From assembly GCA_933228675.1 (NCBI GenBank), contig OW121742.1, positions 37,710,255 to 37,774,254 of the forward strand: a DNA stretch of 64,000 nucleotides, given 5' to 3'. The DNA is from Stomorhina lunata (taxonomy: Eukaryota > Arthropoda > Insecta > Diptera > Rhiniidae). Positions 1 through 12,395 of this stretch are shown here, in pieces (within the stretch, counting starts at the first letter, position 1; every line of letters starts with the position of its first letter). The translations under genes were made by a program, and so were the position numbers. The notes under the pieces were generated by a model, which saw only the letters and a list, made by a program, of their open reading frames with translations, had not been told where the DNA came from and did not search any database.

Positions 1-1460
1 TTTCCTACAAAAAAAATGAAATTTTTGAAAAGTTTCCTATAAAAATAGGAAACTTTTAAAAAATTTCCTATAAAATACGAATTTTCCTATAAAAATAAAA
101 AAAATATCAAAAATTTCCTATAAAAATACGAAATTTTTGAAAAATTTCCTAAAAAAAAAAAATAGAAAACTTTGTAAAAACTTCCTATAAAAATAGGAAA
201 TTTTGTAAAAATTTTTCTTAAAAAAAATAGGAAATTTTGTAAAATTTCCAAAAAAAAAAATAGGAAATTTTGTAAAAATTTCTTAAAAAAATAGGAAATT
301 TTGTAAAAATAATAGGAAATTTTGTACACATTTCCAAAAAAAAAAAAAAGGAAATTTTGTAAAAATTTCCTACAAAAATAGGAAATTGTTTTAAAATTTT
401 CTGTAAAACTAGCAAATTTTTTAAAAATTTTCTATAAAAAAAGAAAAATTTTAAAAAATTTCTTATATAACAAGGAAAATTTTGAAGAATTTCCTATAAA
501 AATAGGAAATTTTTGGAAAATTTCCTTTAAAAATAGGAAATTTTTTAAAAAGTTAACTATGAAAATAAGAAACTTTTGAGAAAATTTGTATTTGTATTTA
601 AATTTTTCAAAAATTTCCTATAAAAATAAGAAATTGTTTAATTAATTCCTATAAATTTTTTGAAAAATTTCATATAATAATATAAAATTTTTGAAAAATT
701 TCTTATAAAAATACTAAATTTTTGAAAAATTTCCTTTATAAATAGGAAATTTTTGAAAAACTTCTTTTAAAAATAGAAAATTTTGAAAAATTTCTAAAAA
801 AAAAAAAAATAAATTTTTGAGAAATTTCCTATAAAAATGTCAAATTTTTTAAATTTTCCTTTAAAAATAGCAAATTTTTGAAATTTTCCGTTAAAAATAG
901 GAAGTTTTTGAAAAATTTCCTTTAAAAAAAGGAAGTTTTTGAAAAATTTTTATTAAAAATAGAATATTTTTTAAAAATTTCCTATAAAAATAGGAAATTT
1001 TTAAAAAATTTCATATAAAAATAGGAAATTTTTTAAAAATTTCCTTTAAAAAAAGAAAATTTTTTAAAAATTTCCTATAAATATAGGAAATTTTTGAAAA
1101 ATTTGCTGTAAATATAGGAAATTTTTGAAAAATTTCCTTTAAAAATAAGAAATTTTTGAAAATTTTCCTTTGGAAATAGGAAATTTTTTAAAATGTTCCT
1201 TTAAAAATAGGAAATTTTTGAAAAGTTTCCTTTAAATATAGGAAATTTTTTAAAAATTTCTATTAAAAATAGGAAATTTTTGAAAAATTTCCTTTAAAAA
1301 TAGGACATTTTTAAAAATTTCCTATAAAAATAGGAAATTTTTGAAAAATGTCCGATAAAAATAGGAAATTTTTGAAAAATTTTTTAAAAATTTTCTATAA
1401 AAATAGGAAAATTTGAAAAATTTAATATAAAAATAAGAAATTTTTAAAAAGTAGAAAGTA
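1..1460 (-). repeat. Sat-A array, inverted orientation, diverged
   Basis: Imperfect tandem copies of a roughly 31-bp AT-rich unit. Each has the core TTTCCTATAAAAATAGGAAA followed by a TTTTTGAAAAA segment. This is the reverse complement of the array that begins near 2.9 kb. Copies differ from each other by many substitutions and A/T-run length changes, so this flank is old and not homogenised. Short reading frames through it are repeat translations, not genes. Confidence 0.93.
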
Positions 1461-2880
1461 AATAAATAAAAAGTTCGTTTGAAATATTTTCAATTATTTA
1501 TATATCACATTTCATTTGTTTATCTTTTATGTTTCCATACTTTTTGTTTTACTCCATAAATTAGTATTTATCTTAATATTCCATAAAATTTCACCTGTCA
1601 GGAAATAAAAATGAAAATTTTTTGTTGTTTTTACAAAAGTCCTTACATTTATTGAATTTCAATGTTCCATACTAAAAAAATAAAATTTTCCCCCCAATTA
1701 TGCAGTAATGAACATTGTTTTTCTTGTAACTTTTTCTCCACAATTTCATTTTTTTTCTATTTTAATTTTCTAAAAAAAGCAAATAAAACAATAGTCCAAC
1801 TTTTAGTTGTTCCTAGAGCTTAATATTATTTTAGCTGCTACTTCTTTTTTTACTTGTGTTGCACATAATTTTATGTAAATTTAAACTGTAAGCAAATGTT
1901 TCTTCATTCAAGTTCAAATGAATGAATGAATTAATGTTTAAAAATGTGTGTAGAAAATATAATAAAATTATTTACGAGTAGTCATGTAAAAACATTTTGT
2001 GTATTCATTTCAAATGCGAGTCAAACTAAACAAAAGTAGATTCTGTGTAAAATTTACATTTACATGTAAACAACACACAACCGCAACAGCAACAACAAAA
2101 AAGAAAGCTAATAGTTGGAAAAGTTTAAGTTGCACTTGCAACAAGAAAATTATAAACAATAATAACAGAAAATATAATAAAATAAAGCAAAAGGGAGGAG
2201 TGAGATCTATAAAAGAGAAAGTTAGGGGGTAGAGGAAACAAGAAAAACAATACAGAGTCACTTAACTTGAACGTTATGAAGACTTGAGCTTAATTAATTA
2301 TAGTGTTTATGTATAAATTGTATTTGGCAAACATTCACAATTACAAGGAGGTCCTAAGTAGAAGTTGTTTTTGGAAAAATTCTCTAAAACTAGTAACATT
2401 TTTATCAAAAATTGCAAATATTTAAAGAAATTTCCTATAAAAAAGAAAAAAACCTTTGTAAAATTTTTTATATAAATAAATTTTTCTCAAAATTTATAAG
2501 CCCTTTTAGTTTTATTTTTTTTATAGAATTAAGCTAAAATAAGTATGTTCGAAAATAATAATTTTACTCATAATACAATTACAAGCCACTTGTTTACAAC
2601 AGAGTACACGCACTTCAATGTAACGTCCTTAAATACTTGTCTTCCTTCGTATTCCTATCTAATATAAAGCAACCCTAGTTCGTTCAAAAAATTATTTTAA
2701 AAAGTTTTTCTGTCGAAAGAATAAACAGACACAGACTAACATTTATTTATTTGGATTGTTAAAAATTTTATCTCTGCTACATTAACTCAAATTATAATTG
2801 TTTTCAGAATTAATAAAAAATTTAGAAGTTTAAAAAATTGTGTTAAAGCCAAACGATTCAAAAATATACTATTTCTTATA
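1461..2880. other. Non-satellite AT-rich spacer, no gene recognised
   Basis: Unique-looking sequence separating two oppositely oriented Sat-A arrays. A TATAAAAG motif lies at 2208-2215, but the first ATG downstream (near 2277) opens only three codons and no Inr sits at the right distance. Open frames on both strands here are low-complexity Lys/Asn or Phe/Leu runs without recognisable domains. The last 100 bp blend into Sat-A. Confidence 0.6.
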
Positions 2881-5800
2881 GGAAATTTTTGAAAATTTTC
2901 ATAAATCACAATTTGAATTTTTCAAATTTTTTTTTAATTATATAAAAACTTTTTCAAAAATTCCTATTTTTATAGGAAATTTTTAAAAAATTTGCTATTT
3001 TTATAGGAAATTTTTCAAAAATTTGCTAATTTTATAGGAAATTTTTCAAAAATTTCCTCTTTTTATAGGAAATTTTTCAAAAATTTCCTCTTTTTATAGG
3101 AAATTTTTCAAAAATTTCCTCTTTTTATAGGAAATTTTTCAAAAATTTCCTCTTTTTATAGGAAATTTTTCAAAAATTTTCTCTTTTTATAGGAAAATTT
3201 TCAAAAATTTCCACTTTTTATAGGAAATTTTTCAAAAATTTCCTATTTTTATTGGAAATTTTTCAAAAATTTCCTATTTTTATAGGAAATTTTTCAAGAA
3301 TTTCCTATTTTTATAGGAAATTTTTCAAAAATTTCCTATTTTTATAGGAAATTTTTCAAAAATTTCCTATTTTTATAGGAAATTTTTCAAAAATTTCCTA
3401 TTTTTATAGGAAATTTTTCAAAAATTTCCTATTTTTATAGGAAATTTTTCAAAAATTTCCTATTTTTATAGGAAATTTTTCAAAAATTTCCTATTTTTAT
3501 AGGAAATTTTTCAAAAATTTCCTATTTTTATAGGAAATTTTTCAAAAATTTCCTATTTTTATAGGAAATTTTTCAAAAATTTCCTATTTTTATAGGAAAT
3601 TTTTCAAAAATTTCCTATTTTTATAGGAAATTTTTCAAAAATTTCCTATTTTTATAGGAAATTTTTCAAAAATTTCCTATTTTTATAGGAAATTTTTCAA
3701 AAATTTCCTATTTTTATAGGAAATTTTTCAAAAATTTCCTATTTTTATAGGAAATTTTTCAAAAATTTCCTATTTTTATAGGAAATTTTTCAAAAATTTC
3801 CTATTTTTATAGGAAATTTTTCAAAAATTTCCTATTTTTATAGGAAATTTTTCAAAAATTTCCTATTTTTATAGGAAATTTTTCAAAAATTTCCTATTTT
3901 TATAGGAAATTTTTCAAAAATTTCCTATTTTTATAGGAAATTTTTCAAAAATTTCCTATTTTTATAGGAAATTTTTCAAAAATTTCCTATTTTTATAGGA
4001 AATTTTTCAAAAATTTCCTATTTTTATAGGAAATTTTTCAAAAATTTCCTATTTTTATAGGAAATTTTTCAAAAATTTCCTATTTTTATAGGAAATTTTT
4101 CAAAAATTTCCTATTTTTATAGGAAATTTTTCAAAAATTTCCTATTTTTATAGGAAATTTTTCAAAAATTTCTTATTTTTATAGGAAATTTTTCAAAAAT
4201 TTCCTATTTTTATAGGAAATTTTTCAAAAATTTCCTATTTTTATAGGAAATTTTTCAAAAATTTCCTATTTTTATAGGAAATTTTTCAAAAATTTCCTAT
4301 TTTTATAGGAAATTTTTCAAAAATTTTCTATTTTGATAGGAAATTTTTCAAAAATTTCCTATTTTTATAGGAAATTTTTCAAAAATTTCCTATTTTTATA
4401 GGAAATTTTTCAAAAACTTCCTATTTTTATAGGAAATTTTTCAAAAATTTCCTATTTTTATAGGAAATTTTTCAAAAATTTCCTATTTTTATAGGAAATT
4501 TTTCAAAAATTTCCTATTTTTATAGGAAATTTTTCAAAAATTTCCTATTTTTATAGGAAATTTTTCAAAAATTTCCTATTTTTATAGAAAATTTTTCAAA
4601 AATTTCCTATTTTTATAGGAAATTTTTCAAAAATTTCCTATTTTTATAGGAAATTTTTCAAAAATTTCCTATTTTTATAGGAAATTTTTCAAAAATTTCC
4701 TATTTTTATAGGAAATTTTTCAAAAATTTCCTATTTTTATAGGAAATTTTTCAAAAATTTCCTATTTTTATAGGAAATTTTTCAAAAATTTCCTATTTTT
4801 ATAGGAAATTTTTCAAAAATTTCCTATTTTTATAGGAAATTTTTCAAAAATTTCCTATTTTTATAGGAAATTTTTCAAAAATTTCCTATTTTTATAGGAA
4901 ATTTTTCAAAAATTTCCTATTTTTATAGGAAATTTTTCAAAAATTTCCTATTTTTATAGGAAATTTTTCAAAAATTTCCTATTTTTATATGAAATTTTTC
5001 AAAAATTTCCTATTTTTATAGGAAATTTTTCAAAAATTTCCTATTTTTATAGGAAATTTTTCAAAAATTTCCTATTTTTATAGGAAATTTTTCAAAAATT
5101 TCCTATTTTTATAGGAAATTTTTCAAAAATTTCCTATTTTTATAGGAAATTTTTCAAAAATTTCCTATTTTTATAGGAAATTTTTCAAAAATTTCCTATT
5201 TTTATAGGAAATTTTTCAAAAATTTCCTATTTTTATAGGAAATTTTTCAAAAATTTCCTATTTTTATAGGAAATTTTTCAAAAATTTCCTATTTTTATAG
5301 GAAATTTTTCAAAAATTTCCTATTTTTATAGGAAATTTTTCAAAAATTTCCTATTTTTATAGGAAATTTTTCAAAAATTTCCTATTTTTATAGGAAATTT
5401 TTCAAAAATTTCCTATTTTTATAGGAAATTTTTCAAAAATTTCCTATTTTTATAGGAAATTTTTCAAAAATTTCCTATTTTTATAGGAAATTTTTCAAAA
5501 ATTTCCTATTTTTATAGGAAATTTTTCAAAAATTTCCTATTTTTATAGGAAATTTTTCAAAAATTTCCTATTTTTATAGGAAATTTTTCAAAAATTTCCT
5601 ATTTTTATAGGAAATTTTTCAAAAATTTCCTATTTTTATAGGAAATTTTTTAAAAATTTCCTATTTTTATAGGAAATTTTTCAAAAATTTCCTATTTTTA
5701 TAGGAAATTTTTCAAAAATTTCCTATTTTTATAGGAAATTTTTCAAAAATTTCCTATTTTTATAGGAAATTTTTCAAAAATTTCCTATTTTTATAGGAGA

Positions 5801-6480
5801 TTTTTCAAAAATTTCCTATTTTTAAAAGAACTTTTCCAAAATTTCCTATTTTTCTAGAAAATTTTTTAAATATTTCCAATTTGTAAAGGAAATTTTTCAA
5901 AAAATTTCCAATTTTTATAGGAAATTTTTCAAAAAATGTCCTATATTTATAGGAAATTTTTAAAAAATTTCCTATTTTTATAAGAAATTTTTAAAAAATT
6001 TCCTATTTTTATAGGAATTTTTCAGAAATTTCGTATTTTTACAGGAAGTTATTCAAGAATTTCATATTTTTACAGGAAATTATTCAAGAATTTCTTAATT
6101 TAATAGGAAATATTTAAAAAATTTCCCATTTTTTAGGAAATTTTTCAAAAACTTCCTATTTCGATAGGAATATTTTCAAAAATTTCGTATTTTTATAAAA
6201 GTTTCGTATTTTTACAGGAAATTATTCAAAAATTTTTTAAATTTATAGGAAATTTTTCAAAAGTTTCCTAATTTGATAGGAAATTTTTCAAAAATTTCCT
6301 AATTTTATCGGAAATTTTTCAAAACATTCCTATTTTTATAAGAAATTTTTGAAAAATTTTCTGTTTTTGTAGGAAAGTTTTCAAAAATTTCCTGGAAATT
6401 TTTATAAAAATTTTTCATTTCTATAGGAAATTTTTAAAAAATTTCTTATTTTTATAGAAATTTCTGCAAAAATTTCTTAT
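2881..6480 (+). repeat. Sat-A array with homogeneous 31-bp core
   Basis: Tandem 31-bp units made of two abutting dyads: TTTCCTATTTTTATAGGAAA (8-bp arms around TTTT) and AAATTTTTCAAAAATTT (8-bp arms around one C). From about 3237 to 5815 the units are nearly identical, about 83 copies with scattered single changes such as those near 4171, 4326 and 4990. Both edges (2881-3237 and 5815-6480) decay gradually. A homogeneous centre with degenerate edges is the known signature of homogenisation by unequal exchange. Confidence 0.97.
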
Positions 6481-7440
6481 GTTTTTTTATATACTGTATT
6501 CAAATATATCCATATTTTAGATTCCTTCCAAATATCCTTTTCTTCTTTATTTATTGTATATTTTTGGGTGCTAACCAAAATATTTAGATCTTTATTTATG
6601 GTCGAGATAAATAACTATAAACTAAAAAAATTAAATACAATTAAAACAACTTAAGCCATATAATCACATCCTTGGAGAAGGACTAAACAGTGATAATGCT
6701 ATCTTGGTCTTAGTGTTTTTTGGCATGCAACAATCTTATTTTGTTAATAGCAAAAGCAAAAAGCCAAAAATTTAAAACTAAAAAAAAGATTCAACAATTT
6801 GGTATGTGGTAAAGATTAATATATTATGGTAATTTCCATGTTATTTGCACAGTGGTTTTATATGTTTAATGTCGTTTTAATTAACACAATGCAAACACCC
6901 ATATAATTTCAAAAAACATGATATTTATTTGTACTTGTAAAATATTTTTGCCAAAACTATTATCATTTTCATAGTAAAGTAACATATGGTGGCAGAAAGC
7001 CAAAAAAAAAGGAAAATTTTGCAATTTAAAATTAAAATAATAAAAAAAATGTTAGGAAAAAACTTCAATAGTCGAAACAATAAACATTTAATGCACTTCT
7101 TTTGGCACTTGACTAAAAAGTTTCTTTCGCTTCCAACATGGAAATTTGTCAAACCAAAATACGAGTGTTTTGTAAATTAGAAAAACAAAAAAAAAAAAAA
7201 ATAACTTTGAGGTTGTGGAAATGGCAGAAGGAATCATTAGATCCTTTTTATAGCTGTTTCTGTTATGAAATAATTGTGTGCAGCAAAAATAAAATGAAAT
7301 TCTAATTAACATCATTTGCATAACTCAGCCAATAGTCAAAAGGAAAATTTATTACCAAGATATTTATTTCAGGGCATGTTACAACAATCGGGTAAGTAAT
7401 GGAAGACAGGTCGATATACATGGTACCCATTACTATTAAA
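6481..7440. other. AT-rich spacer, no gene recognised
   Basis: Non-satellite sequence between two Sat-A blocks. Overlapping open frames of 60-80 codons on both strands around 6925-7320 are Lys/Phe-rich, have no family resemblance and lie antisense to each other, as expected by chance at this base composition. Confidence 0.55.
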
Positions 7441-10400
7441 AAAAATATAGTAAATTTATTAAAAATTTCACATTTTTATAGGAAATTTTTCAAAAATGTT
7501 CTATTTTTATAGGCAATTTTTCAAAAATTTTCTATTTTTATAGGAAACTTTTCAACAATTTTCTATCTTTATAAAAAAAAGACTTGAAGAACTTTCAATA
7601 AAAATAGAAAAAGTTTTGCAAAATTTCCTAAAAAACAGAAAATTTTTGAAAAGTTTCCCATAAAAAAAGAAAATTTTTAAAAAATTTCCTATAATAATAG
7701 GAAATTTTTGAAAAATTTCCTAAAAAATATAGGAAATTTTTTAAAAATTTCCTATAAAAATGGGAAATTTTTGAAAAATTTCCTATTATTATAGGAAATT
7801 TTTTAAAAATTTTCTTTTTTTATGGGAAACTTTTCAAAAATTTTCTGTTTTTTAGGAAATTTTGCAAAACTTTTTCTATTTTTATTGAAAGTTCTTCAAG
7901 TCTTTTTTTTTTTAGAAAATATAAATATATAAAGAAATAATTTTGAAAGATTTCCTGTAAAAATAAAAAAAATTTCAAAAATTTCCTTTAAAAATAAAAA
8001 AAAATAAAAATTTCCTATAAAAATAACAGACTTTTGAAAAATTTCCTATATAAATAATAAAATTTCTTATTTTTATAGGAAATTTCACAAAAATTTTGTA
8101 TTTTTATAGGAAATTTTTTATTTTTGAAAGAAATTTTTAAAAAATTTCTATATTTTCATAGAAAAATTTTCAAAAGCTTTCAAAAATTTGAAATATTTCT
8201 TTTTTTTTAAACAATTTTCAAAACTTTCTTATTTTTATTGTAAGTTTTTTAAAAGTTTTCAAAATGTCTTATATTCATAGGAATTTTTCAAAAATTTATA
8301 ATTTTTATATAAAATTTTTCTAAGATTTCTAATTTTTAGAAGAAATGTTTAAAATTTTTATTTATAGGAAGTTTTTCAAAAATACAATAGTTTTATAGTT
8401 TTTTTTTTAATTTCTTTTATTTTATAGGAAACTTTTCAAAAATTTCTTCTTTTTATAGGAAATTTTCAAAAAATTTTAATTTTTATAGGAAATTTTAAAG
8501 TTTTAAAGAAAGAAAGGAAATTTTGCAAAACTTTTTCTATTTTTATTGAAAGTTCTTCAAGTCTTTTTTTTTTTAGAAAATATAAATATATAAAGAAATA
8601 ATTTTGAAAGATTTCCTGTAAAAATAAAAAAAATTTCAAAAATTTCCTTTAAAAATAAAAAAAAATAAAAATTTCCTATAAAAATAACAGACTTTTGAAA
8701 AATTTCCTATATAAATAATAAAATTTCTTATTTTTATAGGAAATTTCACAAAAATTTTGTATTTTTATAGGAAATTTTTTATTTTTGAAAGAAATTTTTA
8801 AAAAATTTCTATATTTTCATAGAAAAATTTTCAAAAGCTTTCAAAAATTTGAAATATTTCTTTTTTTTTAAACAATTTTCAAAACTTTCTTATTTTTATT
8901 GTAAGTTTTTTAAAAGTTTTCAAAATGTCTTATATTCATAGGAATTTTTCAAAAATTTATAATTTTTATATAAAATTTTTCTAAGATTTCTAATTTTTAG
9001 AAGAAATGTTTAAAATTTTTATTTATAGGAAGTTTTTCAAAAATACAATAGTTTTATAGTTTTTTTTTTTAATTTCTTTTATTTTATAGGAAACTTTTCA
9101 AAAATTTCTTCTTTTTATAGGAAATTTTCAAAAAATTTTAATTTTTATAGGAAATTTTAAAGTTTTAAAGAAACTTTTGCAAAATTGCTTGATTCTATAG
9201 AAAATCTTTTAAAATTTTTAGGAAACTTTTCAAAACTTTCTAAATTTATATAGAAAATTGTTATAAAATTTCTTATTTTTATAAGATTTTTTTTTTAATT
9301 TCTTGTTTTTTATAGGAATCTTTTCGAAAATTTCTTATTTTGAAAGGTAATTTTTCAAAAATTTCTTGTTTTTATAGGAATTTTTTTAAAAAATTCCTGT
9401 TTTTATAAAAAAATGTTTAAACATTTCTTATTTTTATGGGAAATATTTCAAAAATTTCTTATTTTTATAGGAAATTTTTCAAAAATTTCTTTTTTTTATA
9501 AAATTTTTTTTTAAAATTTCTTGTTTTTGTAGGAATTTTTTTTAAAGATTTCATATTTTAATATACAGTTTCGAAAACTTTCTTATTTTTAAAGGAAAAT
9601 TTTCAAAAATTTCTTTTATAAGAAGTTTTTCAAAAATTTCTTATTTTTATAAGAAATTTTTCAAAATTTTCTTATTTTTTTTTGGAAATTTTTCAAAATT
9701 GTTATATTTTTTTAGGAAATTTTTTAAAAATTTACTATTTTTACAGGAAGTTTTTCAAAAATGTCTAATTTTTATAGGAAATTTTTCAAAAATTTACTAT
9801 TTTTGTAAGAAATTTTTCAAAAATTTACTATTTTTATAGAAAAATTTTCAAAAATTTTCTAGTTTTGTAGGAAATTTTTAAGCAAATTCTATTTTTATAG
9901 GAAAATTTTCTAGTTTTATAGAAAATTTTTCAAATATCTTATTGTTATAAGAATTTTGTCAAAAATTTCAAATTTTTGTAGTAAATTTTTCTAAAATTTC
10001 TTGTCTTTATAAGAAATTTTTCAAAAATTTCCTGTTTTTATAAAAAAAAAAAATTTTATACAAAATTTTTTTATAAGAATTTTTAAAAATATTTGTTATT
10101 TTTGTAAGAAATTTTTCAAAAATTTCTTATTTTTATAGAGAGTTTTTTAAAAAGTTTTAAAGGAAAAAAATTTTAAAAAATTTCTTATTTTTATATGAAG
10201 TTTTTCGAAAATTTATTTTTTTTTTATAAGAAATTTTTCAAAAAATTTCCTATTTTATTATTTTTAGGAAATTTTAAAAAATTTTTTTTTTTTTTCATTT
10301 TTAAAAAATTTCTATTTTTGTTGGAAATTTTTTCAAAAATTTCTTTTTTTTTCGAAATTTCTAAAAAATGTCTTCTTTTTATAGAAAATTTTTCAAAATT

Positions 10401-10905
10401 TTCTTATTTTTATAGAAAATTTTTTAAAAAGTTCTTATTTTTATAGAAAATTTTTGAAAGATTTATTGTTTTTACAGGAAATTCTTATTTTTGTAGGAAA
10501 TTTTTCAAAAGTTTATTTTTATTATAGGAAATTTTCTTATTTTTATAGGAAATTTTTAAAAATGTTCTTAGTTTTATAGCAATTTTTTTTTTTATAGGAA
10601 TTTTGTAAAATTTTTTTTTGTTCAAAAATTTCTTATTTTTATACGAAATTTTTCAAAAATTTAATTTTTTTACAGAACATTTTTTAAAAATTTCTTAGTT
10701 TTAAAAGAAAATTTTCAAAAATTTCTTTTTTTTTATAGGATTTTATATAAATTTCTTATTTCTATTGGAAAATTTTCAAAAATTTCTTATTTTTATACTA
10801 AATTTTTCAAAAATTTTTTATTTTTATCGAACATTTTTCGAAAAATTTTTATTATTATAGGAATTTTTTTAAAAATTTATTACTTTTATAGCAAATTTTA
10901 ATTTC
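7441..10905 (+). repeat. Sat-A array, diverged, with orientation switches
   Basis: Decayed copies of the TTTCC/GGAAA unit. From 7441 to about 7570 units read in the plus sense. About 7580-7790 read in the inverted sense (TTTTTGAAAAATTTCC), then plus again. Unit length varies through indels and T-runs. A tandem segmental duplication of about 660 bp lies inside (listed separately). Confidence 0.9.
7855..9172. repeat. About 661-bp tandem segmental duplication within Sat-A
   Basis: The block starting GGAAATTTTGCAAAAC at 7855 recurs starting at 8516, an offset of about 661 bp. The two copies (about 7855-8511 and 8516-9172) look almost identical, including idiosyncratic pieces such as GTTCTTCAAGTC and AAATATAAATATATAAAG. 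The difference I could see is one T in a T-run. The surrounding satellite units are highly diverged, so the duplication is much younger than the array. Confidence 0.9.
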
Positions 10906-12395
10906 TTTTGTCTTTACATGAATAAAATTTTCCTGCAATTATATGAGAAATAAGTTATTTTCCTTCTCACTCCTGTCACCACAAGAACAAATGAAAATTT
11001 AGAGTTAAAGAGAGTCATCAACAACTTAACTTGTCCATTAGAAAAGACAAGTATTTAATTGGAATAAATATCGTCTATGACTAAAACTATGTATTCCATT
11101 ACAAACATTTTGTAGAACTATTTGTTGGTTTATTAACTTAATTAGAAATGCAATTAAATTATTTTATTTTGTGTTTTAATGTCGTCAGAGTACATTCATA
11201 CACATTTTTGAATGTCAACGAAATTTTATGCAATTATACTTCTATTTGATAATTTTAAAGGGAAAACTTAATAAATTTAAATAATTTGTAATGGAATCTA
11301 TAATTTTACCTTTATTTGTTTATTTTGTAGTTTAAAAGCTTTTACTTACAATATTATTGCGCCATGTTAATTGACGTCAATTACTTAAGTTAACAAATAA
11401 TTTTGCATGATTACACTAGACAACAAGACCAACATTAAGAAAAATTTTATGTTTTATGGAAATATTTTTAAAAATTTTGTTTTTTAAAAAGAATTTTTAA
11501 GAAAAATTTTATTGATATATAGAAAATTTTTTCTTTTTTATGAGGATTTTTCAAAATTTGCAATTTTTTCTAAAGGGTTTTTTTATTTGTATGGTAACTT
11601 ATCGATCACTTTATCTAGAAACTGATCTCAAATTATCCAGTTCATTACCAATATAGTTAAGTTCTACCCTGTACATTATCATTTCTTTAAATTTATTTCC
11701 ATAGGAATACGAGCTAGATATACAAACACATACACTTATTTCATGAATATAAGTATGTATGTAAATTTATTTATTGTTTTTATAATTTGTTTAATTTAAA
11801 ACAGTTATCGTTATTTGTATTTTTTAAACTTGAATATAATTTTTAATTTCCTTCCGAAAACAAATTTCCTGTCAACAATGCCAAGATGATAGTGATGCGA
11901 TATCGTCGAAAACAAAAATAAGATTTATTTTTAAGAAACACATAAAATGATATTGACAGGTAATTAAGACAATCATTTGAATATTTAAATTAAATGCTTT
12001 AAATAAAGATTAAAGCAATATTTATTAAGGCTAAATTAGAGAATATGTTTTTCCAAAGGCCAATCCATCCCACAAAAACTTTCTTAGAAATTTATTTAAA
12101 AAAATGAAAAAGACATTCAAATATGTCTCAAAGTTAAATCAAACAGATATTAAGTAGATCCAAGATAACTTTTAGTAAGAAAATTTAAACAAATTTTTAA
12201 CAAGTTTTATTGAAATATACTTTATTGTTGAAAGACTTAAATTATAATTATTTAAAAGTTAACTGCTTATAATAAATTTATTAATCTGCTATACAATGAA
12301 GTAAAAATTTGTACAAAATATTACCTTATTTCAACAAATAATTTCCAATTAATAAAATTTATCATCAGAGTTTTCGGCTAAAAATCAGAATATTT
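10906..12395. other. AT-rich spacer, no gene recognised
   Basis: Non-satellite sequence between Sat-A blocks. I found no convincing coding region, promoter pair or mobile-element end. Short satellite-like stretches occur near 11460-11580. Confidence 0.5.

Noticed and set aside
87..415. Phe/Ile/Lys-rich membrane-like proteins in the satellites (also 10195-10446, 22746-23096 and 59808-60170)
   Set aside because: The hydrophobic look comes from A/T-rich 30-bp units or TA repeats read in frame; nothing but repeat sequence is encoded.
1999..2261. Opposing 77- and 83-codon frames near a TATAAAAG motif
   Set aside because: Both begin at non-ATG codons, are low-complexity and antisense to each other; the TATA-like motif has no Inr and no useful ATG after it.
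2881..6480. CRISPR-like array
   Set aside because: Repeats are head-to-tail without unique spacers and the DNA is eukaryotic, so it is a satellite.
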